From contig JANQLQ010000025.1 of assembly GCA_028280565.1 (NCBI GenBank), positions 1 to 56,275 on the forward strand: DNA of 56,275 nt. Reading direction: 5' to 3'. Source of the stretch: Fulvivirga sp. (GTDB lineage: Bacteria; Bacteroidota; Bacteroidia; Cytophagales; Cyclobacteriaceae). The notes below the pieces were generated by a model, which was given only the letters and a program-made list of their open reading frames with translations, made no database searches and had not been told where the DNA came from. Shown piece by piece: positions 6,933 to 15,368 of this stretch (positions are counted from its first letter, which is position 1; each line of letters starts with the position of its first letter). Both the position numbers and the translations under genes were made by a program.

Positions 6933-7240
6933 CGTCATTCCTGCCGGGCTTGAAGGGTGAGCGATGCGCGAGAGCAGGAATCTGCGGTGTCGCTGGACGT
7001 GAACCTTTTTTTAAGTGTACTGGGTTTTCGTTTCGCGACTTCACAGATTCCTTGTCACGCCCAGCCCAACGCACAGGCTGCAAGGAATGACGATGTTAGA
7101 AAAGTAAGGAATGACGTTTTTAGGTATGGGTGTTGAATGGATTTAGAACAGGAGGTTGATCACCTGTCCTTTACAGCTCGCTGGCACTAGGTTTAAAATT
7201 AAAAGCCTCATTATCAATTATTTAAACCTGGAAAAGTAGT
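6933..7240 (+). repeat. Family B repeat copy 4 with conserved right flank
   Basis: Core 6933-7092: CGTCATTCC ... GGAATGACG, with the nested pair GGAATCTG (6977-6984) and CAGATTCC (7044-7051). The flank 7093-7240 repeats the one after 4846 and contains the inverted repeat AGGTTTAAA (7189-7197)/TTTAAACCT (7221-7229). The stretch 6610-6932 upstream holds no supportable gene. Confidence 0.82.
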
Positions 7241-7308
7241 TCCAGAGTCCTGTCACACCTCAAATGACGTACTGGGTACAAGATGAGCTATGTTCGAGGT
7301 ATTGATCA

Positions 7309-7441
7309 GCGGGCAATCGGCAAAAGGCAGTAGGCAGAAATATATGGGGTTGCCGATTGCCTTTTGCCAACTGCCGACTTTAAAAACGAGATCAGAAAAA
7401 ATAGCGAACCGTCCAATTACACTTCGCTTAAACTAGGCTGC
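7309..7441 (+). repeat. Family C repeat with large inverted repeat
   Basis: GGCAATCGGCAAAAGGCAGT is followed ~20 bp later by TGCCGATTGCCTTTTGCCAA, an imperfect inverted repeat of about 25 bp arms. The next ~60 bp (ACTTTAAAAACGAGATC through ACTAGGCTGC) match 30178-30240. Shorter traces of the GCCTATTGCC motif occur near 35870 and 54700. No gene in 7242-7561. Confidence 0.7.
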
Positions 7442-7561
7442 TATCGATGTTTATTTCCCTGGTCAGGTCTTAGTTATGTAATGCCAAAGATCTAAAACAA
7501 TTACCAACTTATCCTATGAAGCTTTCGGCGGAATGGGATCCACCATCAACATTACATTTTA

Positions 7562-10108
7562 ATGATCCAGAAAATCGAACCTTTTAAAGTTTTACAAACA
7601 CTCGTCCTAGTGCTTATGATTTCTTGCTCACCTGTAGCAACGGACGATCCGCTGGAAGATAAAATCAACAAGCTATTGGCCCAAATGTCATTAGAAGAGA
7701 AAGTAGCCCAGCTTAGCGGTGACGGTAAGAGTACGCCACCCAATGAGCGGCTTGGCATTCCCGGGTTGCATGCTTCTGACGGACCCTTCGGCGCACATGG
7801 CCGAGGGCCGGTTACAGCATTTCCTTCCGGGGTGTGCTTAGCATCCGCCTGGAATGCTGATTTGATGCAAGAGGTAGGAAGGGTTATTGGCAATGAAGCC
7901 AATACCACGGGCATTAATTTACTGCTGGGCCCCTGCGTGAATATGGCTCGGCATCCTCTTGGAGGCAGGAATTTTGAGTCTTATGGTGAAGACCCTTTTT
8001 TAGCCGGGAAGCTGGCCGCTGCCTATGTTAACGGGGTGCAAAGCGAGAAAGTAGCTGCTTGTATCAAACATTATGCAGTGAATAACCAAGAATGGTATCG
8101 ACACTTCTACAGTGCGGAGGTAGATGAGCGTACCTTAAGAGAGATCTACTTACCCGCTTTCGAAATGGCTGTGAAAGAAGCAGACGTTTGGTCTGTGATG
8201 ACCTCGTATAATAAAATAAATGGTACGTATGCAGGGGAACATAAGTACCTGGTGAATGATATATTAAAAAATGAATGGGGATTCCGTGGTATCACCATTC
8301 CTGACTGGACAGGCGCCCACAACACGGTAAATTCGGCAAATGCCGGGTTAGATGTGATCGTGTACGACAGTGACCTGTATCGACAACCCTTGGTGGAAGC
8401 AGTAAAAGACGGATCGGTCGGGGAGCAAGTACTGGACGAGTTGGTCAGGCGAACACTCAGGGTGAAATATTTGACCGGGTCATTTGATCTTGTGGGTAAA
8501 GCCTCGTCATTCCAGGTGATGCCTGCGCATCAAGAGCTGGCTCGCCAAGCGGCGCGTGAGGGGATCGTATTATTGAAAAATGAAAAGGCTTTGCTGCCAT
8601 TGGAACGGGAGCAGGTTAAAAAGATCGCGGTAATAGGCCCGAATGCCGCTGAGCTGCGATATGGTGGCGGTGGTAGCTCTTTTTGTGGTGAGCCGACGTC
8701 GCTTATGAGCCCGCTGGAAGCGATACGGCAATGGGCAGCAGGAGAAGAGATCGAAGTGACGTATGCCGAAGGGGTATCCATGGTCACTTCTTGTGACCCG
8801 GTGAGGCCGGTGCACCTTCTGCCATCCAACACCACGCAGGGCGACCAAGGCCTTTGGGGCGAATATTTTAACAATCGTCATTTGGAGGGGGAACCTGTAT
8901 TCCAAAGGCTAGACTCCATGGTAGATTTTAAATGGGGAATAGGTCCGCCAATTTTTTTAAACGATACCCAAAAAGAACGAAACGAGGAAAAAGACGAGGA
9001 CGAACGCCTCAACCAAGATAATTTTTCCGTGCGGTGGACCGGCTTTATACAGCCACCGAAAACTGGCCCTTACAGTTTTGTAGTTGCCACTGACGACGGT
9101 ATCCGGGTGTATTTAGATGATCAACTGGTTATCGATAACTGGTGGAGTCATGACGTAGAATACCAGTACAGCATCCAAAATTTGGTGGCGGGGAGGAAAT
9201 ACAAGCTGAAGCTGGAATATTACGAAGAAATAGGCGGCGCTCGCATGTCATTTGGGTGGCAGTACCACGACCCGGCGGACCTGGAGCAGGCTGTTACCTT
9301 GGCCAAAGAGGCTGATGTAGTGGTGGCGTGCGTTGGGCTTTCTAAACTATGGGAAGCCGAGGCCTACGACCGGGTCAGTATGGATCTGCCCAGTATACAA
9401 AATGAGCTGGTAGACCGGGTGCAGGCCGTCAATGGCAATACCGTCGTGGTGTTAAATACTTCAGGAAGTATTACCTATACTCCATGGATGGGCAAGGTGA
9501 AGGGACTGCTACAAGCATGGTATCCCGGGCAGGGGGGGAGTGAAGCACTGGCTGACATCCTTTTCGGGCGATACAACCCGTCAGCCAAGCTTCCGGTTAC
9601 CATGATCAAGGATAAACAGGATTATCCCCCTGCATTTGACGGGTATCAAGACCCCTCTCTGAAAGTGAACTTTTCGGAAGGAGTTTTTATAGGGTATCGC
9701 TACCATGATCAGCAAGGTACTGATGTCCTGTTCCCGTTCGGTTATGGCTTGTCCTACACCACGTTTCACTATGAGGGAATTGAAATTGAGAAAACCGGCC
9801 CATTTAATTACCAAGTGAAGGTGACCGTAGAAAATACCGGGCAGCGCCCTGGCCAAGAGATCATCCAGCTGTATATTTCCGATAAAGTGTCTAGCGTGAA
9901 GCGACCGGTGAAGGAGCTGAAAGCCTTTGGTAAGGTAGATTTACAACCCGGCGAGAAAAAAGAAGTGGCTTTAGCGCTTGACCGGCGCTCATTTGCCTAT
10001 TACGATGTACAAACGAAAGATTGGAAGGTAGAACCGGGGGAGTTCGAGGTTTTGATCGGTGCATCTTCCAAGGACATACGACTTACGGGAAGTATTAAGA
10101 TCCCTTGA
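7562..10108 (+). CDS. GH3 beta-glucosidase lipoprotein with inserted PA14 domain
   Basis: 848 residues. A lipobox with Cys22 (LMISC) predicts export and lipid anchoring. The GH3 TIM-barrel domain spans about 35-300 with KH at 169-170 and the nucleophile D248 in TIPDW. The C-terminal GH3 sandwich begins near 330, is interrupted by a PA14 domain (about 430-565, from LWGEYFNN to FGWQYHD), and resumes with a likely acid/base Glu in LWEAEAYDR. A fibronectin-like domain (about 750-848) ends the chain. PA14 insertion is typical of beta-glucosidases where it shapes the substrate site. A beta-1,2/1,3/1,4-glucan oligosaccharide substrate is likely; linkage cannot be read. It converges on the next GH3 with 24 bp between stops. 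Confidence 0.85.
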   Translation: MIQKIEPFKVLQTLVLVLMISCSPVATDDPLEDKINKLLAQMSLEEKVAQLSGDGKSTPPNERLGIPGLHASDGPFGAHGRGPVTAFPSGVCLASAWNADLMQEVGRVIGNEANTTGINLLLGPCVNMARHPLGGRNFESYGEDPFLAGKLAAAYVNGVQSEKVAACIKHYAVNNQEWYRHFYSAEVDERTLREIYLPAFEMAVKEADVWSVMTSYNKINGTYAGEHKYLVNDILKNEWGFRGITIPDWTGAHNTVNSANAGLDVIVYDSDLYRQPLVEAVKDGSVGEQVLDELVRRTLRVKYLTGSFDLVGKASSFQVMPAHQELARQAAREGIVLLKNEKALLPLEREQVKKIAVIGPNAAELRYGGGGSSFCGEPTSLMSPLEAIRQWAAGEEIEVTYAEGVSMVTSCDPVRPVHLLPSNTTQGDQGLWGEYFNNRHLEGEPVFQRLDSMVDFKWGIGPPIFLNDTQKERNEEKDEDERLNQDNFSVRWTGFIQPPKTGPYSFVVATDDGIRVYLDDQLVIDNWWSHDVEYQYSIQNLVAGRKYKLKLEYYEEIGGARMSFGWQYHDPADLEQAVTLAKEADVVVACVGLSKLWEAEAYDRVSMDLPSIQNELVDRVQAVNGNTVVVLNTSGSITYTPWMGKVKGLLQAWYPGQGGSEALADILFGRYNPSAKLPVTMIKDKQDYPPAFDGYQDPSLKVNFSEGVFIGYRYHDQQGTDVLFPFGYGLSYTTFHYEGIEIEKTGPFNYQVKVTVENTGQRPGQEIIQLYISDKVSSVKRPVKELKAFGKVDLQPGEKKEVALALDRRSFAYYDVQTKDWKVEPGEFEVLIGASSKDIRLTGSIKIP

Positions 10109-10145
10109 TCTATCTTTTGTACGCCGAAGGGATCAATTATTTTTG
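10099..10145. terminator. Possible shared terminator of the convergent GH3 genes
   Basis: GATCCCTT (10099-10106) pairs with AAGGGATC (10127-10134) around a 20-nt loop. The stem contains the final codons of the left gene and overlaps the stop of the right gene; on the plus strand an AT-rich tail AATTATTTTT follows. Long loop, so only moderate support. Confidence 0.4.
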
Positions 10146-12769
10146 AAGGTAAATGTATCTTGAAGGTGTACTTCCGCGGAAGAGGAGCCCACATAGATAT
10201 CAAATTCTCCTTCTTCAACCACCCGTTGCTCTTGGTCATTGATCATGAGCAATTGTGCTGCCTCTAGGATGAAACGTATCGTTTTTGTTTTCCCGGCGGC
10301 TAGGTGTATCCTTTTAAATCCCTTTAGTTCCTTGATCGGACGTGGGGTGGAGGCTTCTTTGTCTTGTACATAAAGCTGCACTACTTCCTCCCCGGCAATG
10401 CTGCTGGTATTGGTCACTTTTACCGAAACGGTTAGCTCTGTTTGTGCATCGATGTCGCTTTTAGAAAGCTCCAGGTCCTTATATTGGAAGGTGCTATAAC
10501 TCAAGCCATAGCCGAAAGGGTAAAGCGGTTCACCGGTAAAATACCGATAGGTACGATTTTCCATACTGTACTCTTCGAAAGGTGGGAGATCTTCCACGGA
10601 CCGGTAAAAGGTCACGGGGAGCCTTCCCGCCGGGTTATAATCCCCAAATAATACATCGGCAACGGCGTTACCCCCTTCCTGTCCCGGGTACCAAGCCTCC
10701 AAGATCGCTGGAATGTTATCATGAGCCCAGTTAACCGCTAGGGCACTTCCGTTCATCAATACCAAAATGACCGGTTTGCCGCTTGCTTTCAATTGCTTCA
10801 ATAGGTCTGCTTGCACCTTTGGTAGGCCAAGTTCTGTGCGGTCGCCACGATGGAACACCTCTATTGCCAAAGGGAGCTCCTCTCCTTCGAGTCTTGGAGA
10901 TATGCCCCCCACCATAACGACTACCTCTGATTTTTGGGCATAGTCCAATACTTTTTGCAGTTCGTTGTCATTGGGAAGTGCCCAGAACAAGCGGATCCCG
11001 GCCCCGAACCACTGCTCAAAGTATTCTATGGTGACCGGGTATTCTTTTTCCTTTTCCAAAAAAAGCGTTGTTGTGGTAGCAGTAAGTGGTTGTGACTTCC
11101 AGCTTTCTATGATCTTTTCACCGTCCAGGAACATCCGGTAGCCGTCGTCCCCTTCAACACCTAACTCGTACTCCCCGGTTTCCGGTACTCTCAGTTTGCC
11201 GGTCCATCGTATTGAAAAAGTGTCACGTTTTCCCCCGGCATACGGCTCATGATCCAGCCAGGTAAAGTTGATCTTATCATCGATACGCTCATGGGCCACT
11301 TCGCCCTCAAGTTCCATATTGTTAAAAAATTGGGCTTTTAAGCCGTTTTTATCCCCTTCCGGTGTAAACAAAAATTCCTTAGGCACGGTCTCATAGTGTT
11401 TGTCCACGTGTCCGCTGCCCGTGCTAAAATATACCTCGGTGTTTTTTGAAACTTTATTACGAATACCTTCTAACGCCGTAACGATCTTAGAAGGAGTGCC
11501 ATGGTAGTTGCCCAGCGGGGTCTCGTCGTTATCGGCGTTCGGGCCGACAACGGTAATGGCCCGTATGTTTTTGTCAAGAGGGAGTAGGTTGTTTTCGTTT
11601 TTAAGCAATACCAGGGACTTTTGTGCGACCAACCTAGAGTGCTGCCGGTGGTTTTCGCTGTCATTGACTTCATATGGGATCTGAGCATACCTGACCTTTT
11701 CTGCCGGGTCAAACATACCTAATCGAAAACGGGCCAGGAATAATCTTTTCACCGCCCTGTCTATTTCAGGTTCGGTAATAAGTCCTTTTTCTACGGCTGC
11801 AGGAAGGTATTCTGAATACATGCTGCCACAGTCAAGGTCTAATCCCTTGTGCAGCGCCAATGCAGCGGCCTCTTCACCGGTGCTTACAAACTTATGATGT
11901 TCTAGAATGTCATAAATGGCACCACAGTCTGACACGATGTAGCCCTCGAAGCTCCATAGCTCTCGTAACACTTCTTCAAGCAAGTACTCATGGGCGCATG
12001 CCGGGTCGTCATTTACACGGTTGTAAGCGCCCATGATGGAATACGCTTTTCCTTCCTTGATCGTGGCTTCAAATGCCGGGAGGTAGGTTTCCCAAAGGTC
12101 GCGGTGAGCCACCCGGGCATTGAATCGGTGGCGTTCCGGTTCCGGCCCGGAATGTACGGCATAATGTTTGGGCGTGGCTACTACTTTTAAGTAGTTGGGG
12201 TCGTCACCTTGCAAGCCTTTGACAAACGCAACCCCGATCCGGGAGGTGAGGTAAGGATCTTCCCCATACGTTTCCTGCCCGCGACCCCAGCGCGGGTCCC
12301 GGAAAATGTTCACATTAGGGCTCCACATGGTAAGACCTTGGTAGATCCCACGCTGCTCATTCCTTTCGAATTCGTGGTGCTTGGCTCGTGCCTCGTCAGA
12401 AATGATCGTGGCCATGTCAAATACCAGGTCAGGATCCCAAGTAGCGCCGAGCCCTATGGATTGAGGGTACACCGTAGCAATACCTGCCCGAGCCACGCCG
12501 TGCAAGGATTCATTCCACCAATTGTAAGCAGGTATGCCTAGCCTGGGAAGAGCAGGTGCGTCATTCACCAACTGGCCGATCTTTTCGCTCAACGACATTC
12601 TGGCCACCAGGTCATCCACCCGCTGGGGGGTTGGCACTGTAGTATCGAGATAAAGAGGTTGACTAGGTTTACTGCATCCGGAAAATACTAAAACAATTAA
12701 TAACAGGTGAAATAAGCCAAACGAGATCGAGGTTTGGCTTACTTGAAATGGCAGGTAGATGTTTTTCAC
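10133..12769 (-). CDS. GH3 lipoprotein glycosidase, xylosidase-like clade, with PA14 domain
   Basis: 878 residues with a lipobox Cys32 (VFSGC). The barrel has YNWWNESLHGVARAG and the nucleophile D281 in VSDCGAI, the pattern of the beta-xylosidase/arabinofuranosidase-like GH3 branch, although many of these act on glucosides. A PA14 domain (about 476-597) interrupts the C-terminal sandwich, and the candidate acid/base Glu lies in PRLEGEEL before GDRTELGLP. A fibronectin-like domain closes the chain. The start is GTG at 12769; no ATG gives a signal peptide. It is probably anchored at the outer membrane or in the periplasm. Substrate specificity is uncertain. Confidence 0.85.
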   Translation of the reverse strand: MKNIYLPFQVSQTSISFGLFHLLLIVLVFSGCSKPSQPLYLDTTVPTPQRVDDLVARMSLSEKIGQLVNDAPALPRLGIPAYNWWNESLHGVARAGIATVYPQSIGLGATWDPDLVFDMATIISDEARAKHHEFERNEQRGIYQGLTMWSPNVNIFRDPRWGRGQETYGEDPYLTSRIGVAFVKGLQGDDPNYLKVVATPKHYAVHSGPEPERHRFNARVAHRDLWETYLPAFEATIKEGKAYSIMGAYNRVNDDPACAHEYLLEEVLRELWSFEGYIVSDCGAIYDILEHHKFVSTGEEAAALALHKGLDLDCGSMYSEYLPAAVEKGLITEPEIDRAVKRLFLARFRLGMFDPAEKVRYAQIPYEVNDSENHRQHSRLVAQKSLVLLKNENNLLPLDKNIRAITVVGPNADNDETPLGNYHGTPSKIVTALEGIRNKVSKNTEVYFSTGSGHVDKHYETVPKEFLFTPEGDKNGLKAQFFNNMELEGEVAHERIDDKINFTWLDHEPYAGGKRDTFSIRWTGKLRVPETGEYELGVEGDDGYRMFLDGEKIIESWKSQPLTATTTTLFLEKEKEYPVTIEYFEQWFGAGIRLFWALPNDNELQKVLDYAQKSEVVVMVGGISPRLEGEELPLAIEVFHRGDRTELGLPKVQADLLKQLKASGKPVILVLMNGSALAVNWAHDNIPAILEAWYPGQEGGNAVADVLFGDYNPAGRLPVTFYRSVEDLPPFEEYSMENRTYRYFTGEPLYPFGYGLSYSTFQYKDLELSKSDIDAQTELTVSVKVTNTSSIAGEEVVQLYVQDKEASTPRPIKELKGFKRIHLAAGKTKTIRFILEAAQLLMINDQEQRVVEEGEFDIYVGSSSAEVHLQDTFTFKNN

Positions 12770-12862
12770 AGGAATATCCTTTTAACTGGTAAAGTTCGAT
12801 ATTACAGAAATAACATCACTGTTTAGTACGGTACGGCGAGGTATTTGTGGTGCCAGGCTCGA

Positions 12863-13216
12863 TCACAAGATGCGGATGACACAATGGTTTGGTCCAAAAC
12901 TCATTTTAGGGGACCTCCTGATCGTGGTAGCTGCGCGTGCGTCTGCACGGACAAAATACCTCCTGTTGGTCAGGAGACCGTATATTTCTACATAGCCATA
13001 CCGATCTGTCCACAAAGGGCCTGTGACGGGATCAAATCGATCTTGTGCATCTTCACGCGTGCGGTACAATTGTACCCTGATGCCTTCCCGGGCTTTACCG
13101 GATAGATATCCTTGCACCCTCACCTCCAGGTCAGCCTCGGGGGTGATAGGTCCAAGGTCACACGAGTAGAAGAGAATGCAGGATGATGCGATAAGGAAGA
13201 GTTTGAGCGCTTTCAT
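12863..13216 (-). CDS. Small lipoprotein with prealbumin-like (Cna-B/CarboxypepD-type) fold
   Basis: 117 residues from ATG 13216, with a signal peptide and lipobox ending LFYSC (Cys18). The rest has the spacing of a single transthyretin-like beta-sandwich: EVRVQGYLSGKAREGIRVQLYRT and then TDRYGYVEIYGL. Such domains in Bacteroidota lipoproteins are usually structural or adhesive. It lies 93 bp upstream of the GH3 gene on the same strand and may be cotranscribed. An earlier start at 13252 would put 12 extra residues before the signal. Function unknown. Confidence 0.6.
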   Translation of the reverse strand: MKALKLFLIASSCILFYSCDLGPITPEADLEVRVQGYLSGKAREGIRVQLYRTREDAQDRFDPVTGPLWTDRYGYVEIYGLLTNRRYFVRADARAATTIRRSPKMSFGPNHCVIRIL

Positions 13217-13270
13217 GGTTTCTATCGTTGATGGTAACTTGTTGAAAGACAATAACTATGCCACGTGGGG

Positions 13271-13296
13271 AATCAGAAATCAGAAATCAGAAATCA
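13271..13296 (+). repeat. 7-bp microsatellite
   Basis: AATCAGA repeated 3.7 times immediately before family B copy 5. Confidence 0.8.
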
Positions 13297-13302
13297 AACG
13301 AT

Positions 13303-13467
13303 CGTCATTCCGGCCGGTGGTGAAGGTGCAGGCTTTGTGCGAGAGCCGGAATCTGCTGGGTCGTTGAACGTAAATTGTCCTGTTTGTTAAATGTACTGGG
13401 TGTTCGTTTCGCGACTTCGCAGATTCTTGGTCACCCATATACCCAACACGCACCGCCAGGAATGACG
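13303..13467 (+). repeat. Family B repeat copy 5
   Basis: CGTCATTCCGGCCGGTGG at the left and CCAGGAATGACG at the right, 165 bp, without the long right flank seen at copies 3, 4 and 6. The remaining stretch 13468-13748 holds one isolated GTCATTCCAGC motif near 13618 and no gene. Confidence 0.8.
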
Positions 13468-13748
13468 ACCGGGGGAGGAAATGAGGTCGGTTTATGCCTC
13501 GGTCCAGTTTTCAGGAAAACGCTAGGCAGGTTCAATTTCATCAAACATACATTATTTACGAGCAGAGCATTTTTGCAAAAATGGCCCTACGCGCCATAAA
13601 GATCCGTTTTTTATCTTGTCATTCCAGCTCACAATGGCGATGTTTCGAATGGATACCAAAGGGCTTGGCTGTTTACTCTTTTTTGATCCTTCTTATTTTA
13701 CCGCTCTCGGAAGAGACAATGTTGTTATACAAAACTCATTCATAAATA

Positions 13749-14351
13749 CTATTGCAAAAAAGTACGGAATGTAAGGTTAACCCTAGGCCGCATGACTTTT
13801 GTCGTTTTGGGAAGGCTGTGTAACCAGTGGGTTTGGGTCTCATCTTTCATGACTAATAAGCCACTGTTTTCTAAGACCAGGGAGACCGTTTGTTTGGTCC
13901 GCTTATGTTTGAAAGAAAACTTCCGTTCTGCTCCAAGACTTAGAGAGGCAATGGTGGTGTTTTTTCCTAGTGCTTCTTCATCATCGCTATGCCAGGTCAT
14001 GCCTTCGCTGCCATCGTGGTATAAATTCAGCAGGCATGAGTTAAACTTTTGTTGGGTGATGGTTTCCACCTTGGTCTTTAACTCAAACAGCGATTTGGTC
14101 CAAGGTAATGCGAACCTGGTGGTATTCGAGTAAGTGTAGGCAAAGTCCTTGTCGCCGTACCATGCTACCTTTCGCTTTGTAATGATATGCTTACCGTAAA
14201 TAATGGCCTCATCATTTTTCCAAGGCACCTCCCTTAAGAGGTTTTGTAAATAATGATTGGCTTGGTCTTGATTCAAGATCATGCCCAGGTAATGGACCGT
14301 CCCGTCATTGGGGAGTACATTTCGGTGACGATCTTGATTGAATAAGTCCAT
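13749..14351 (-). CDS. alkB: AlkB-type 2OG-Fe(II) DNA dealkylase
   Basis: 200 residues, the size of ALKBH2/3-like members. Iron ligands are H121 and D123 (TWHSDDE) and H178 (HWLHSLP), and the 2-oxoglutarate-binding arginines lie in RPRVNLTFR. RFALPW and the NLYHDGSEGM nucleotide-recognition segment are also typical. The enzyme oxidatively removes alkyl groups from 1-meA and 3-meC in DNA. It is the last gene of a minus-strand run with the Ada zinc-domain protein, a 2OG oxygenase and the Ada-like regulator, so it is likely induced by alkylation damage. The gap to the preceding gene is 37 bp. Confidence 0.9.
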   Translation of the reverse strand: MDLFNQDRHRNVLPNDGTVHYLGMILNQDQANHYLQNLLREVPWKNDEAIIYGKHIITKRKVAWYGDKDFAYTYSNTTRFALPWTKSLFELKTKVETITQQKFNSCLLNLYHDGSEGMTWHSDDEEALGKNTTIASLSLGAERKFSFKHKRTKQTVSLVLENSGLLVMKDETQTHWLHSLPKTTKVMRPRVNLTFRTFLQ

Positions 14352-14388
14352 TGATTAGTAAGCCTTCACAATTTTATTTCCCGGTTAT

Positions 14389-14640
14389 TCAAAGACTAAT
14401 GTCTCCTTTTTTCCACCGCCGGTAAGCGCCGGTCATACAATGACCACACGGTCGGTATCCATATTTTTGCGCTTCGGTTTCGTTCTTGAAAAATACCCTG
14501 TTCTCTCTCTTCATTCGCCTACCGGATGCACAACGTAATTGACCATAGATCTTAAGCCTGGCATTTCCTCCAAGGCGAATATCGCCTTTTCTTACCTGCT
14601 TACGTAATGCATAAGCTGTAATCTTATCATGTCTTACCAT
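14389..14640 (-). CDS. Stand-alone Ada zinc-binding (methylphosphotriester) domain protein
   Basis: 83 residues forming only the Ada N-terminal domain. LKIYGQLRCASGRRM holds Cys37, equivalent to the methyl-accepting Cys38 of Ada, and YRPCGHC supplies Cys65 and Cys68. The fourth Ada zinc ligand (Cys42) is replaced by Arg41, so zinc would need another ligand. In full-length Ada this domain repairs methylphosphotriesters and switches on DNA binding. Here it sits in the operon of an Ada protein that lacks it. Whether it still acts on DNA or acts as a regulator is unknown. Confidence 0.7.
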   Translation of the reverse strand: MVRHDKITAYALRKQVRKGDIRLGGNARLKIYGQLRCASGRRMKRENRVFFKNETEAQKYGYRPCGHCMTGAYRRWKKGDISL

Positions 14641-14645
14641 TCGTG

Positions 14646-15368
14646 CTAGCGGGCGTCATGAAAAATGATCCCTAATGCATACCTTTCTCCCTCGTGTACT
14701 TCGCTCACACCGTGCTTCATATTGACACGATAATATCCTTTGGTACCTTTTACCGGCCGGAAGCTAGTGGTAAAAAACAAAAGATCCCCTTGCCCGGGTT
14801 GGAGTACAATGGCTTTGGATTGTGCCCTAGGCCGCTGTTCTGTAAGAACGAATTCCCCCCCGCTGTAATCCTTGCCCTGTACATTTAAGAAGAAAACGGC
14901 TTGTATAGGGAAGAATACATCTCCATAAAGGTCCTGGTGCAGGGTGTTGTAGCCGCCTTTCCCGTATTTCAAGATGAGAGGAGTAGGTCTCAGCTGGTGG
15001 TTTTGATGGCACTGTTCCAAGAGTTCTTTTAAGGTGGCTGGGAATGACTTGTCGATCTTTAAGGCCCTCATCCAAGCATTTGCTACCGGTACCAAGTAAG
15101 GATATAGTTCTTCTCTTAGGCTTTCGATCATCAGCGGGAGGGGGTAACTAAAATATTTATATTCCCCTTTACCAAAACGATACCGCTCCATGGTGATCGT
15201 CTTGCGGAAATGCTCTCGTTGGTCGTACAGGTCCATAAAATCGTGGCATTTCTTTGGTGTTAGGAAATCCCGGATCATAGCAAAACCTTGGTCATGAAGC
15301 TCCTGTTGTATCGTATTCCAAGGTATGGACTGTTCTTTTGCCTTCTGTGCGTGTACTTGCATGCTCAT
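14646..15368 (-). CDS. 2OG-Fe(II) oxygenase of the alkylation operon
   Basis: About 240 residues of the prolyl-4-hydroxylase-like double-stranded beta-helix family. The iron-binding pair is in TLHQDLYGD, the distal His in VNMKHGVSEV, and the C-terminal RYALGIIFHDA strand is typical. Homologues are frequently adjacent to ada/alkB genes in Bacteroidota and Proteobacteria; the substrate is not known to me. The ATG at 15368 overlaps the ada stop as TGATG, so the start is chosen for translational coupling; a GTG at 15371 is the other option. Five base pairs separate its stop from the Ada zinc-domain gene. Confidence 0.75.
   Translation of the reverse strand: MSMQVHAQKAKEQSIPWNTIQQELHDQGFAMIRDFLTPKKCHDFMDLYDQREHFRKTITMERYRFGKGEYKYFSYPLPLMIESLREELYPYLVPVANAWMRALKIDKSFPATLKELLEQCHQNHQLRPTPLILKYGKGGYNTLHQDLYGDVFFPIQAVFFLNVQGKDYSGGEFVLTEQRPRAQSKAIVLQPGQGDLLFFTTSFRPVKGTKGYYRVNMKHGVSEVHEGERYALGIIFHDAR

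Noticed and set aside
7562-10108. Minus-strand frames inside the GH3 gene
   Set aside because: Shadows of a long, fully recognisable GH3 gene.
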